From Pyxidicoccus trucidator (GTDB lineage: Bacteria; Myxococcota; Myxococcia; Myxococcales; Myxococcaceae): DNA of 64,000 bases. Below, piece by piece: positions 44,210 through 53,470 of this stretch. The notes below the pieces were generated by a model. The model was not told where the DNA came from. It saw only the letters and a list, made by a program, of their open reading frames with translations, and searched no databases. Positions within the stretch are counted from its first letter, which is position 1. Each line of letters starts with the position of its first letter. A program made the position numbers and the translations under genes. The stretch covers positions 774,322 to 838,321 of the forward strand of contig NZ_JAAIXZ010000001.1 in assembly GCF_010894435.1 (NCBI RefSeq), written 5' to 3'.

Positions 44210-46294
44210 CTAGCGCTCGCGCCGGGCGGTGGCCGCGACGGAGACCTTCCGCGCGTTGCCCTTCGCCCGTGCCTGGCCGCGAATGCGCACCCAGGAGCCC
44301 GGGGCCTCCGGCGTCGCGTGGACCATGGACCAGCCGGTAGGCACTTCCGGCGCGGCCCAGGTGTAGAGAGCTCGCGCATCTTTCGGCGACAGGTTGACGC
44401 AGCCGTGGCTCATCGGCTCGCCGAAGCGGTCGTGCCAGTAGGCCGTGTGCAGGGCGTAGTCGTCCTGGAAGAACATGGTCCACGGCACCGTGGCCACGCG
44501 GTACGTCTCGTTGCCCGCGGTGCCGTTGCCCGTCATGTCCGCCTCCGCGAACTTTATCCAGATGCGGTAGAGCCCCTCCGGCGTGTCCGTGCCCGGCTTC
44601 CCCGAGGAGATGAGCGTCGCGTACACCGGCCGCTCACCTTCGTAGGCGACGAGCACCTGCGCCTCCAGGTCCACGTCCAGCCACCGCTCGCCGGGCGCCA
44701 CCCCGGGCGGCGTGGGCGTGAACCAGGCCACGTGCAGGTCCTCCCGCGCCACCCAGTGGTCCTCCGAGATGAGCACCCAGTTCCCGTCGGTGGATAGCTC
44801 CCGCACCGCCACCAGCGTGCGCGGCGGCAGCACCGTCTCCCGCGCGGCCCTCGCATCCGGCGCTACCCGCACCTCCACGTTGGCCCGGGGCCGCGTGCGC
44901 GACTGCGCCCAGGCGAAGGGCGTCGGCAGCTCCGCGAGCGTCTCCGCGCCCACCCCCTCGAAGTCGGAGGGCCGGTACTCGCGCAGCACCCGCGCCTCCA
45001 GGTACTGGCCGTCCGTGGTGCGCCAGAAGGTGCGACGGCCCTCGCGCACCTGCCCGCGCAACTGCACCGTCACCGAGCCCTTCAGCAGCACGCCCTTCCG
45101 CTTCCGCTTCGCCAGGGCGAGGCTCGGATACGCGCGCACGCGCTTGCCCACGACACGCGCGTAGATGCCCGGCGTCAGCTCGCCCTCGCGCAGCTTCGGT
45201 ACGTCCCGCACGCGGGGCTCGCGGAAGTTGGGCTCCAGGTAGCGCTCGCAGACCCAGCCGCGAGGCTCGATTTCCACCCACGCGTCGCAGTCCGGCCCGC
45301 GCATCGCCGTGTCGCCCTTCCAGCGCACCCGCATGTCCTGCGCCACCGTGCCCACGGGCGGCGCGTCCCGGCGAGGCTCCAGGCGCACGGCGATGGAGCG
45401 CCTCACACGCAGTGAGCCCGCGTCCGGTGCATAGGGAATGGCGTAGGGCGCCGTGCCCGCGTCCGCGCCGCTCACGGTCTCCAGACCCGGCTCGAACTCC
45501 TCAGGGTCCAGCGACGGGTCGATGTCGTCGAGCACCAGCCCCGTGTCCTCCAGCGGCTCCCCGTCGGGGCCGAGCACCAGCTCCTCGCCCGGGTTCTTCC
45601 GGTCCGGGATGACGACGAGCTGCTCGGCGGCGAGGGGCTCCGGGGCCTGCTCCGCGTCCGGGTCCTCCCGAGGCTCGGGCCCGGGCATGACGCTCAAGGC
45701 CGGGTCATTGGCCAGCGCGGGCCCCTCGGCTCGCGAGCCGTCGGCACCCGGCAGCATCGAGGCCACGACGAGGCCCACGTTCACGTTGGGGCCAATGAGC
45801 GCTCCGAGGTCCTGCACGGAGTGATTCACCTGCGCGCCGGAAGCAACGCCGCCATCCGCGCTCAAGGAGCGGTCGGTACGCTGCCACGCCGCGAGCAGGT
45901 GTTCCGAGGAGGCGTGAGCGGAGTCCTCATCCTCGAGGGCCTGCTCGCCCGTACCGCCGTCAGTGGCAGCCTGGGCTCCCATCGCCAGCGCATCGACGGC
46001 CACGCTCGGGGAGGCACCTGCCGCGACCCTTGAATCGCCCGCCCCGGCTGGCGCCCCCGCGTCCAGGGGCACGCCCTGAGTGGTGGATGGCTCACCCGCC
46101 GCCGGGACTGCTTGCGCACCGCCAGGCGGGGAGGCAGCCGCAATGGACGTGGGCACCATCGCCAGGGCGGCATCCGGCGCGGACTCACTCCCGTGCGCAA
46201 TCACGCCCCCATCCACGCGCGACTGCTCCGGCTTGGACGGAGGAGTGCAGGCGATGCCAGGCAGGAGCAGGACGAGCGGAAGCCAACGACGCAT
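44210..46294 (-). CDS. L,D-transpeptidase (YkuD) lipoprotein with long disordered N-terminus
   Basis: A 694-residue cell-wall enzyme. Residues 1-16 form a lipoprotein signal with Cys16 (GIAC). Residues 17 to about 310 are Ala/Gly/Pro/Asp/Glu-rich with no predicted fold. A middle region has SH3-like short beta modules (RVRAYPSLALAKR, VRVAPDAR). The catalytic YkuD domain is near the C-terminus, with SHGCVNLSPKDARALY (Cys nucleophile) after a Tyr-His-rich YALHTAYWHDRFGEPM. A basic tail follows (about 25 residues). It cross-links or anchors to peptidoglycan through 3-3 bonds. The start is the ATG at 46294, which begins the signal. Confidence 0.93.
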   Translation of the reverse strand: MRRWLPLVLLLPGIACTPPSKPEQSRVDGGVIAHGSESAPDAALAMVPTSIAAASPPGGAQAVPAAGEPSTTQGVPLDAGAPAGAGDSRVAAGASPSVAVDALAMGAQAATDGGTGEQALEDEDSAHASSEHLLAAWQRTDRSLSADGGVASGAQVNHSVQDLGALIGPNVNVGLVVASMLPGADGSRAEGPALANDPALSVMPGPEPREDPDAEQAPEPLAAEQLVVIPDRKNPGEELVLGPDGEPLEDTGLVLDDIDPSLDPEEFEPGLETVSGADAGTAPYAIPYAPDAGSLRVRRSIAVRLEPRRDAPPVGTVAQDMRVRWKGDTAMRGPDCDAWVEIEPRGWVCERYLEPNFREPRVRDVPKLREGELTPGIYARVVGKRVRAYPSLALAKRKRKGVLLKGSVTVQLRGQVREGRRTFWRTTDGQYLEARVLREYRPSDFEGVGAETLAELPTPFAWAQSRTRPRANVEVRVAPDARAARETVLPPRTLVAVRELSTDGNWVLISEDHWVAREDLHVAWFTPTPPGVAPGERWLDVDLEAQVLVAYEGERPVYATLISSGKPGTDTPEGLYRIWIKFAEADMTGNGTAGNETYRVATVPWTMFFQDDYALHTAYWHDRFGEPMSHGCVNLSPKDARALYTWAAPEVPTGWSMVHATPEAPGSWVRIRGQARAKGNARKVSVAATARRER

Positions 46295-46480
46295 GGAATG
46301 TCGCACGGTACGAAGGTGTGCGGCGGGGCTCAACGTCGTCTGAGGTGAGGTCGCCTGCGCGGGGCCCCGCGCGAGTGCGCATTCCGTGCGTCCGCAGCGG
46401 TGGTTGTCACATGTAACGGAATAAACGACTCAGCACCCGTCCTGGAGCCGCCGCCATCCAAGACAGCCGAGACAGCCGTC

Positions 46481-47302
46481 TCAATCCGTCCGCCTCGTGC
46501 CCACCGTGAGGTACGCGTTGAACGCGGCCACCTGAGGACCTGGGCCCAGCGCAGCGGACACGCGCTCCAGCAGGGCCCGCGCGACGTCGTCCCACTTCTC
46601 GCCCAGGGCCTTGCGCGCGAGCACGATGGGCGCACTCGAGCGAATCATCGCGTCGACCAGCGCGGCCGTGGAGGCGTACGCCGCCTGTGCCACCACCTCG
46701 TGCACTGCGACGTCGGCGAAGCCGGCTCCGGACATCTCCCGCTGACACGTCTCCGGGTCCGACAGCGGCATCATGCCGTCGCGCGGTGCCCCGCCCCCGT
46801 TCATCAGCTCGGCGAAGCTCTTGTAGACCACGTTCATCACGGGCGAGCGTTCGAAGGGAATCCAGCTCGACACGACGGCGCGGCCGCCCGGGACGAGCAC
46901 CCGGTGGAGCTCGCGGAAGCCGCGGGGGCGGTCCGGGAAGAACATCAGCCCGAACATCGAGAACGCCGCGTCGAACGTCCGGTCCGGCAGGGGCAGCGCC
47001 ATGCCATCTCCCACGAGCGACTCGACTTCGAGCCGGGCCTCCGCCGCGCGCTCGCGCAGGGCGGCAATCATCCGGGGCGCGAAGTCGACCGCCGTCACCT
47101 TCGCGCCTTCCCGCGCCGCGAGCAGCGAGAGCGTCCCGGGGCCGGCCGCCACGTCCACCACGCGCGAGCCCCGGCTGACCGCCGCGCGTGAGAGCGCGTC
47201 GCGGGAGAAGTTCTCGAACACGGGCAGCAGCTCGCGCACGTACTCGGGCACGACGAGGTCCCAGGGCTCGGGGACCGCGAGGGGTGATGAGGTCGACGAC
47301 AC
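46481..47302 (-). CDS. SAM-dependent methyltransferase (UbiE-like)
   Basis: A 273-residue class I methyltransferase. The SAM motif is VVDVAAGPGTLSLLAAREGA, followed by VTAVDFAPRMI and DRTFDAAFSMFGLMFFPDR, with the post-motif LHRVLVPGGRAVVSSW. The start is GTG at 47302, chosen because AGGGGGA lies 8 nt upstream; the longer reading has no signal. It lies 68 bp after the C39-like gene on the same strand. The substrate cannot be read; homologues methylate quinones or small metabolites. Confidence 0.9.
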   Translation of the reverse strand: MSSTSSPLAVPEPWDLVVPEYVRELLPVFENFSRDALSRAAVSRGSRVVDVAAGPGTLSLLAAREGAKVTAVDFAPRMIAALRERAAEARLEVESLVGDGMALPLPDRTFDAAFSMFGLMFFPDRPRGFRELHRVLVPGGRAVVSSWIPFERSPVMNVVYKSFAELMNGGGAPRDGMMPLSDPETCQREMSGAGFADVAVHEVVAQAAYASTAALVDAMIRSSAPIVLARKALGEKWDDVARALLERVSAALGPGPQVAAFNAYLTVGTRRTD

Positions 47303-47370
47303 GGGAGGTTCCCCCTGGAAATGGAAGCGCGGATTTCGACCTGAACGGGCAGCGGAGGCTTGGAAGAACT

Positions 47371-48624
47371 TCACCTCAGGATGCTGAGCAGGTCCGCGGG
47401 CAGCGCGGTGCCCGTCGGCCACAGCACATACGCGGCATGCCGCGAGTGACGCCAGGCCCGCCAGAGCTGCTCGCGCTTGTAGGTCACCTCCACCGTCTCA
47501 TTGGTCTTGAAGGCGGGGTCGTTGCACACCACGTCCCCTTCCGCCGTGAAGCCCTTCACCACGATGAGGTGCCCGTCCAAGCGGCGCACCGGCGAGCCCG
47601 CCAGCGCTCCCTCCTCGTAGGCGATGCTGATGATGACCGGGATGCCCGCGGCGATGAGCCGCTCCACCTGCGTGAAGCTGTCCAGGCGCAGCACCATGCC
47701 GTGCAGCGCCCCGCCCCCCATGGCCGAGGCATACGCCGTGTTGAAGGGCCAGTTGCCGGTGCCCTCGTAGGCCCAGTCATAGGTACGGTCCGCCGCGGCG
47801 GGCACCGTGGTGTGCAGCTCCGGCCGCCCCAGCTTCTGGCCCCAGTAGTCGAGCAACATCGTGGTGGACGTGGGCGAGCACCACACCGGCCCGCCGTCCG
47901 GGTACAGCATCTGCGAGTAGTTCGGCACGTCCAGCACCGTCCCCCACGCCGTCCGGTCCGACACGCCGTCCCCGGGCAGGCCGTGCTTGTCACTCACCGT
48001 CGCCGCCAGCGCGCGGACCCGCGGCGTGGCCTCCGGGCGCGAGGAGTAGAGCCACACCGTCATCCGCAACGCGTCCGCCCGGCGCTTGAGGTTGAGCGTG
48101 TCCGTGGACACCGTGCCATCCGCGTCGCGCTGGCCATTCACGCTGTGCCGGGCCACGGGCTCCTTGTCGAAGGCCCACACGCCCAGCTCGTAGTCCTGCG
48201 TCCAGGCGCCGTCGATGCGCGCGGCGAGCGTCACCTTCAGCCACGTACCGGGCGGCGTCAGCGCGTCGAAGGAAGGCACCACGCTGGTGAACCCACCCGG
48301 GACGAGCTGCGTGTCGGAGACCGCCATGCCGTAGCGGTACTCCCCAGCGAGGTAGCGCGTTCCGCCGTCCGCCTCCACGCCCGCCGTAAAGGGCTCACCA
48401 CTGGAGCGGGCCGTCGCGTCCAACTCCAGCGCGCCATCCGCCGCGAGCGCCGTCCCTTCACGGGTGAAGCGCTCGAAGTCCCGCTCCACCGCGCTCCTCC
48501 GCCACAGGCGGGCCGGAGGGCCTGCCTCCACGGGCTCCGCCTCGGGACTCCGAGGCTGCGAGACACAGGCCGTCAGGGTGGAGGCCAGCAGGAGCATGGA
48601 GGTCGCCAGCGCGCGGAAGTTCAT
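47371..48624 (-). CDS. C39-like peptidase lipoprotein
   Basis: A 417-residue exported protein. Lipoprotein signal LTAC (Cys20). A beta-sandwich region (about 45-220) precedes the papain-like C39 domain: VPNYSQMLYPDGGPVWCSPTST (Cys in VWCSP as nucleophile), DGHLIVVKGF (His) and CNDPAF (Asp). C39 domains mature bacteriocins in ABC exporters, but free ones like this are extracellular hydrolases of unknown substrate. The methyltransferase gene follows 68 bp later. The upstream region abuts the divergent small NTF2-like gene. Confidence 0.88.
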   Translation of the reverse strand: MNFRALATSMLLLASTLTACVSQPRSPEAEPVEAGPPARLWRRSAVERDFERFTREGTALAADGALELDATARSSGEPFTAGVEADGGTRYLAGEYRYGMAVSDTQLVPGGFTSVVPSFDALTPPGTWLKVTLAARIDGAWTQDYELGVWAFDKEPVARHSVNGQRDADGTVSTDTLNLKRRADALRMTVWLYSSRPEATPRVRALAATVSDKHGLPGDGVSDRTAWGTVLDVPNYSQMLYPDGGPVWCSPTSTTMLLDYWGQKLGRPELHTTVPAAADRTYDWAYEGTGNWPFNTAYASAMGGGALHGMVLRLDSFTQVERLIAAGIPVIISIAYEEGALAGSPVRRLDGHLIVVKGFTAEGDVVCNDPAFKTNETVEVTYKREQLWRAWRHSRHAAYVLWPTGTALPADLLSILR

Positions 48625-48811
48625 CCCGCGGAGTCTGTAAGGCCGGGAGCCCCGAGACAAGGCACATCCCACCCGGCATGGCCGCCCGCGGGGTGCGGGC
48701 GGCCCCTTCCGTCAATTGGCTGGAACTTTCGCGGTGGTGGCCTTCGGAACGGCCTCCGGGCGCTTCCGGGTACGCTCCCCGGCCGCGTGCCCCCGCACGG
48801 AGGAGGAACCG

Positions 48812-49264
48812 ATGATGAAGCCACTCGCCGCGTGTCTCATGCTGTTCGCCATGACTGCTCCCGCCCTCGCGGCGCCGAAGTCCGAGGAGACCGCCGTCAT
48901 CGAGGCGCTCCACGCGGGGTGTGAGGCGTTCCGCACCGGAGATGTCCGTGCGGCAACCGACTTCCTGGGGGAAGGCTTCACCCTCACCGACTCGTCCGGG
49001 AATGTGACTTCCCTGGAGCAGACCCTCACCGAGCTCCGGAACAAGGAGCCCCGCTACGAGGTGTTCCGCAACCACGGCATGAAGGTGCGGCTCTACGGCG
49101 ACACGGCCGTGGTGAATGGCATCACGTCCGTCAAGGGCACGTCGGGCGGACAGCCCTTCGCCGCCGAGCTCCAATTCACCGACACGCTGGTGAAGCGCGG
49201 CGGGAAGTGGCGCATCGTCGCCAGCCACGTGTCCCCGCTCCCCAAGGCAAAGGACCCGAAGTGA
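48812..49264 (+). CDS. Exported NTF2-like (DUF4440/SnoaL-like) protein
   Basis: A 150-residue periplasmic protein. AGGAGGAA lies 6 nt before the ATG at 48812. The signal peptide ends PALAAP (about residue 20). The mature domain has the NTF2-like pattern EALHAGCEAFRTGDVRAATDF, then LTDSSGNVTS, YEVFRNHGMKVRLYGDTAVVNGI and FTDTLVKRGGKWRIVASHVS. Catalytic use is not obvious; homologues bind small molecules. It has no operon partner and ends before a strong hairpin. Confidence 0.9.
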   Translation: MMKPLAACLMLFAMTAPALAAPKSEETAVIEALHAGCEAFRTGDVRAATDFLGEGFTLTDSSGNVTSLEQTLTELRNKEPRYEVFRNHGMKVRLYGDTAVVNGITSVKGTSGGQPFAAELQFTDTLVKRGGKWRIVASHVSPLPKAKDPK

Positions 49265-49288
49265 GGCCGGGGCTACCCGGGCCTTGAA

Positions 49289-49332
49289 GCCGGGAGGCCG
49301 GGTGGGAGCCCTGGCCCGGCCTCTCGCCCGGC
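49289..49332. terminator. Long GC-rich hairpin after the NTF2-like gene
   Basis: The main stem is GAGGCCGGG region 49294-49302 pairing with CCCGGCCTC 49315-49323, perfect over 9 bp; an outer GCCGGG/CCCGGC arm extends it (49289-49332). There is no T-tract. It lies 25 bp after the stop at 49264. Confidence 0.55.
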
Positions 49333-49402
49333 GTGCCGCCCGTCGAGCCCGCGCCAGACGCCGTTCTTCCCTCTCGTCCCTCCGAAGGGTATTCACCTGG
49401 GA

Positions 49403-50977
49403 ATGAAGGACGCCGAGACTCTCTCCCTGCCCCCGGATGCAGCCCCCCCCACCGCCGTGTCCCTGGACGAGGTGCGCCAGTGCACCCGGCTGCTGCAGGC
49501 CATGGCCCGGGACCGCCGCCTGATGGTGGAGCTGCCCGAGACGGAGAAGGTCGCCCTGCTGACCGCGGCGACGCAGGTGGTGTTCCCGGACCGCGAGACG
49601 AAGACGCGGCTCGTGAAGACCATGCGGCGCGAGCGCAAGCAGGCGAAGCAGAGCCATGACCGCACCGTCCGCGCGACGACCGAGATTCGCTCGCTGCGCA
49701 AGGCCGCCGTCTTCACCGTGCCCCAGCTCCCGCCGCCGCCTCCGACGGAGGAGGGCCCGGAGCGAATCCTCGCCGAGCCGCGCAAGTGCTACGTGTGCAA
49801 GGCGGAGTACCGGAAGCTGCACTTCTTCTACGACGCGATGTGCACCGAGTGCGCGGACTTCAACTACGCGAAGCGGGCCCAGCGGGCGCCGCTGAGCGGG
49901 AAGGTCGCGCTCATCACCGGCGCGCGCGTGAAGATTGGCTACCAGGCGTCGCTGATGCTCCTGCGCTCGGGCGCGCGCGTCATCGCCACCACCCGGTTCC
50001 CCAACGACGCGGCCGAGCGCTACCTGCGCGAGCCCGACTTCTCGGAGTGGTCCCACCGGCTGCACATCCATGGCCTGGACCTGCGACACGCCCCCAGCGT
50101 GGAGCTGTTCGCGCGGCACGTGGAGCAGACGCACCACCGGCTGGACATCCTCATCAACAACGCGGCGCAGACGGTGCGCCGGCCGCCCGGCTTCTATGCG
50201 CACCTGCTGGCGGGTGAGTTGCGCCGCGTGGCCGAGCTGCCCGAGGCGGCACGCCCGCTGCTCGCGGGACACCTGGCGTGCGTCGAGGCGGTGCACCCGG
50301 CCCTCGGCGCGGGCGGCCCGGACGCGCCGGCGCTCGCGCCCACCTGGCGCAGCAACGACCCGGCCCTGGGCATCCACTCGTCCGCCGCGCTGTCGCTGCT
50401 CCCATATGCGCTGGAGCAGGAGGGTGACACGCGCGCCCTCTTTCCCAAGGGACGGCTGGATGCGGACCTGCAGCAGGTGGACCTGCGCGACATGAACTCG
50501 TGGCGGATGAAGCTCGCGGACGTGCCGACGGCGGAGATGCTGGAGGTGCACCTTGTGAATGCGGTGGCGCCGTTCATCCTCTGCGGGAAGCTGAAGCCGC
50601 TGATGATGCGCGAGCGCTCCACCCCCGGCCACATCGTCAACGTCTCCGCCATGGAGGGCAGCTTCTCGCGCGGGACGAAGACGGACCGGCACCCGCACAC
50701 CAACATGGCGAAGGCCGCGCTGAACATGATGACGCACACCTCCGCGCCCGACTACGCGAAGGACGGCATCTACATGAACGCGGTGGACACCGGCTGGGTC
50801 ACCGACGAGGACCCGGCGCTGTTCGCGGAGCGCAAGCTGCAGGACCTCGACTTCCAGCCGCCGCTGGACATCGTCGACGGCGCGGCCCGCGTGGTGGACC
50901 CGGTCATCTCCTCGGAGAACACCGGCCACTTCGTGTGGGGCAACTTCTTCAAGGACTACCGCCACACCAACTGGTGA
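49403..50977 (+). CDS. Atypical short-chain dehydrogenase with Cys-rich N-terminal extension
   Basis: A 524-residue cytosolic protein. Residues 1 to about 125 are an N-terminal extension with a coiled-coil-like helix (KTRLVKTMRRERKQAKQSHD). A CYVC...CTEC pair of cysteine clusters (about 132-153) suggests a zinc knuckle. The SDR domain follows: GARVKIGYQ cofactor loop, INNAAQTVRRP, then SAMEGSFS. At the position of Tyr-x-x-x-Lys the sequence reads HTNMAK, with Thr instead of the catalytic Tyr. It may be a binding or regulatory SDR, or use a different acid. Its neighbours give no pathway clue. Confidence 0.88.
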   Translation: MKDAETLSLPPDAAPPTAVSLDEVRQCTRLLQAMARDRRLMVELPETEKVALLTAATQVVFPDRETKTRLVKTMRRERKQAKQSHDRTVRATTEIRSLRKAAVFTVPQLPPPPPTEEGPERILAEPRKCYVCKAEYRKLHFFYDAMCTECADFNYAKRAQRAPLSGKVALITGARVKIGYQASLMLLRSGARVIATTRFPNDAAERYLREPDFSEWSHRLHIHGLDLRHAPSVELFARHVEQTHHRLDILINNAAQTVRRPPGFYAHLLAGELRRVAELPEAARPLLAGHLACVEAVHPALGAGGPDAPALAPTWRSNDPALGIHSSAALSLLPYALEQEGDTRALFPKGRLDADLQQVDLRDMNSWRMKLADVPTAEMLEVHLVNAVAPFILCGKLKPLMMRERSTPGHIVNVSAMEGSFSRGTKTDRHPHTNMAKAALNMMTHTSAPDYAKDGIYMNAVDTGWVTDEDPALFAERKLQDLDFQPPLDIVDGAARVVDPVISSENTGHFVWGNFFKDYRHTNW

Positions 50978-51201
50978 AGGCGGGCGCCCGCCCGCCCGCC
51001 CGGAGACCTGCACACCCTCACGCCCCCCCCCGCCTCGGTAGAGGGACGTCCAGCTGTGCACGCCTGCCCGCTGTCCTTCCTCCTCGTACTGGACGTGTGA
51101 CGCGCGGATGACTTGCGGCGCGGCCAGGGGAATGGTCGGCTCCCGGGCGCTTCGCCCCTCCCAGGGCGGGCGCAGTCCCACCTCGCAGAATCACCCGGAC
51201 C

Positions 51202-53451
51202 ATGGCTCAACGCCCCCGTGACCCCCTGCCGCTGCGCTGGCACCTGGTGCGGCTCGTGCTGGGTACGCTGCTGCCGGTCACCGCCTTCGCCTGCGGCCTG
51301 TTCTTCTTCCTCGCGCGCGCGGAGCGCGAGGCCACCGAGCGGCGCGTGCTCACCTCGGCGCGCGCGCTCGCGGACGCCTTCGACAGCGAGATGGAGAGCT
51401 CGCTCCACACGCTCGAGGCGCTGGCCGCCTCCGCCTGGCTCGACGCGAGCGACCTGGAGGGCTTCCGCACGCAGTGCACGCGGGTCCTGAAGACCCAGCG
51501 CGGCTGGTTGACGGTCATCCTGCTGTCGCCGGACGGCGTCCCGCTGTTGAACGCAGGGCTCCCCCCGGGCAGCCCGCTGCCGGCCCTCGCGGAGTCGGAG
51601 AGCCTGGCCAGGGTGCGGGACACGCTGCGGCCCGTGGTAGGGGACCTGGCCCGGGGACGCGGGGAAAAGAAGCAGCTGGCCGTTCCCATCCGGGTTCCCG
51701 TGCTTCGCGACGGTGAGCTGCGCTACGTGCTCACCGCGGTCATCAGCGCCGCCGCATTCCACGAGGTGGTGGGGCGGCAGGACTCGGACGACGTCGAGTG
51801 GACGCGCACCCTGGTGGACACCCGGGGCGTCGTGGCCGCCCGCACCCGAGACCCGGCACGCTTCGTGGGGCAGTCCGCGACGGTGCCCTTCCTCCAGCGC
51901 ACGCGCGGCGCGTTCGAGGGCGTCTACGCGGACCTCTCCATGGAGGGCGAGCCCGTCTACGCGGCGTTCAGCCATTCCGCGTACGGGTGGACCACCACGG
52001 TGGTCAGCCCCCGGCGCGTGCTCGATGCGCCCGCGCGGCGCTCGCTGCTGGCGGGGGGCCTGCTCGGGCTCGCCATGCTGCTGCTGAGCGCCGCCGGGGC
52101 CTGGGCGTTCTCCCGGCGCATCGGGCGCTCCATCTCCAGCGCCGCGGACGCGGCCGACGCGCTCGCCAGCGGCGCCCCGGTGCGGGTGGAGCCCTCGGAG
52201 GTGCGCGAGCTGGCGCGGCTCAACGAGGCCCTCGTGCGCTCCGGGCGGCTGCTCGAGGCGCAGGAGCGCGAGCGTGAAGCCCACCTGGAGGTGGCCGAGG
52301 CCGCCCGCGCCGAGGCCATCGCCGCCACCCAGGCCAAGGACGCCTTCCTCGCCATGCTCGGACACGAGCTGCGCAACCCGCTGGCGCCCATCGTCTCCTC
52401 GCTGGAGCTGCTGCGCCTGCGCGGGCTGGCGCAGACGCCCGAGCATGAGGTCATCCGCCGCCAGCTGAGCCACGTGGTGCGGCTGGTGGACGACCTGCTC
52501 GACCTGGCCCGAATCGTGCGCGGGCAGATGTCGCTGCACCAGGCTCCGCTCGAGCTGTCGGCGGTGGTGACCCGGGCCGTGGAAGTGGTGGCGCCGCTCG
52601 TCGAGAAGCGCCAGCACACCCTCGAGGTGGCCGTCCCGTCCACGGGCCTGACGGTGCTGGGCGACCCGGACCGGCTCACCCAGGTGGTGACCAACCTGCT
52701 CACCAACGCGACGAAGTACACCCCTCCGGGAGGGAGGCTCCAGATGCGGGCGGAGTCCGGTGCGGACGAGGTCGTCCTCACCGTGACGGACGATGGCGAG
52801 GGCGTCGAGCCCGAGCTGGCCGGGCGCATCTTCACGCCCTTCGTGCAGGGGCCGCGCTCGGTGGACCGCGGCGCGGGCGGGCTCGGCATCGGCCTGGCGC
52901 TGGTGCACAGCGTGGTGACGGCGCACGGCGGTCGCGTCGCGGTCCACAGTGAAGGCCCTGGGAAGGGCAGCACCTTCACCGTCTGGCTGCCGCGCCACGC
53001 CGCCCCGCCCGAGCACCTGGCCGGAGCCTCCCCGACGAAGGACGTCCGTCCGTCCGAGGCCCCCTCCACGGCGCTGCGCGTGCTGGTGGTGGACGACAAC
53101 GTGGACGCCGCCGAGGCGCTGGCCGACCTGCTGGAGATGTCCGGCTACACCGTGGCCATGGCGCATGACCACCGCCAGGCGCTGCAGCGGCTCGACACCT
53201 TCACCCCCGACGTGGCCATCCTGGACATCGGCCTGCCGGAGGTGGACGGCTACGGGCTGGCCGCGCTCATCCGCGAGCGCCTGGGCGCCGCGAGCCCCAC
53301 CTTCGCCGCCCTCACCGGCTATGGCCAGCACGAGGACCGGCGTCGCAGCGAGGCGGCGGGCTTCCACCACCACTTCGTGAAGCCCGTGCAGCTCGCCGAC
53401 CTGGTGGCCTTCCTGGAGTCACACCGGCGGCCGCACCGCGGCGCCGCCTGA
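51202..53451 (+). CDS. Hybrid sensor histidine kinase with C-terminal receiver
   Basis: A 749-residue membrane kinase. TM1 (about 14-36), a periplasmic dCache-like sensor domain (about 40-270), TM2 (about 281-305) and HAMP are followed by HisKA with His388 in MLGHELRNPLAP. The HATPase domain has NLLTNATKYT and GLGIGLALVHSVV. A receiver domain has VVDDN and phosphoacceptor Asp675 (AILDIGLP), with KPVQ near the end. It may signal to itself through an internal relay or to a separate Hpt protein. It is convergent with the next kinase gene, which ends 16 bp away. The start ATG follows AGAATC-type DNA without a strong Shine-Dalgarno sequence. Confidence 0.94.
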   Translation: MAQRPRDPLPLRWHLVRLVLGTLLPVTAFACGLFFFLARAEREATERRVLTSARALADAFDSEMESSLHTLEALAASAWLDASDLEGFRTQCTRVLKTQRGWLTVILLSPDGVPLLNAGLPPGSPLPALAESESLARVRDTLRPVVGDLARGRGEKKQLAVPIRVPVLRDGELRYVLTAVISAAAFHEVVGRQDSDDVEWTRTLVDTRGVVAARTRDPARFVGQSATVPFLQRTRGAFEGVYADLSMEGEPVYAAFSHSAYGWTTTVVSPRRVLDAPARRSLLAGGLLGLAMLLLSAAGAWAFSRRIGRSISSAADAADALASGAPVRVEPSEVRELARLNEALVRSGRLLEAQEREREAHLEVAEAARAEAIAATQAKDAFLAMLGHELRNPLAPIVSSLELLRLRGLAQTPEHEVIRRQLSHVVRLVDDLLDLARIVRGQMSLHQAPLELSAVVTRAVEVVAPLVEKRQHTLEVAVPSTGLTVLGDPDRLTQVVTNLLTNATKYTPPGGRLQMRAESGADEVVLTVTDDGEGVEPELAGRIFTPFVQGPRSVDRGAGGLGIGLALVHSVVTAHGGRVAVHSEGPGKGSTFTVWLPRHAAPPEHLAGASPTKDVRPSEAPSTALRVLVVDDNVDAAEALADLLEMSGYTVAMAHDHRQALQRLDTFTPDVAILDIGLPEVDGYGLAALIRERLGAASPTFAALTGYGQHEDRRRSEAAGFHHHFVKPVQLADLVAFLESHRRPHRGAA

Positions 53452-53470
53452 GCCCGGGGCCCCGACTCAG
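53448..53470. terminator. Palindrome between two convergent kinase genes
   Basis: CTGAG (53448-53452) and CTCAG (53466-53470) flank an inner GGGGCCCC (53456-53463). The complete 23-bp palindrome has one mismatch pair and overlaps both gene ends. It could terminate both transcripts. Confidence 0.5.
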
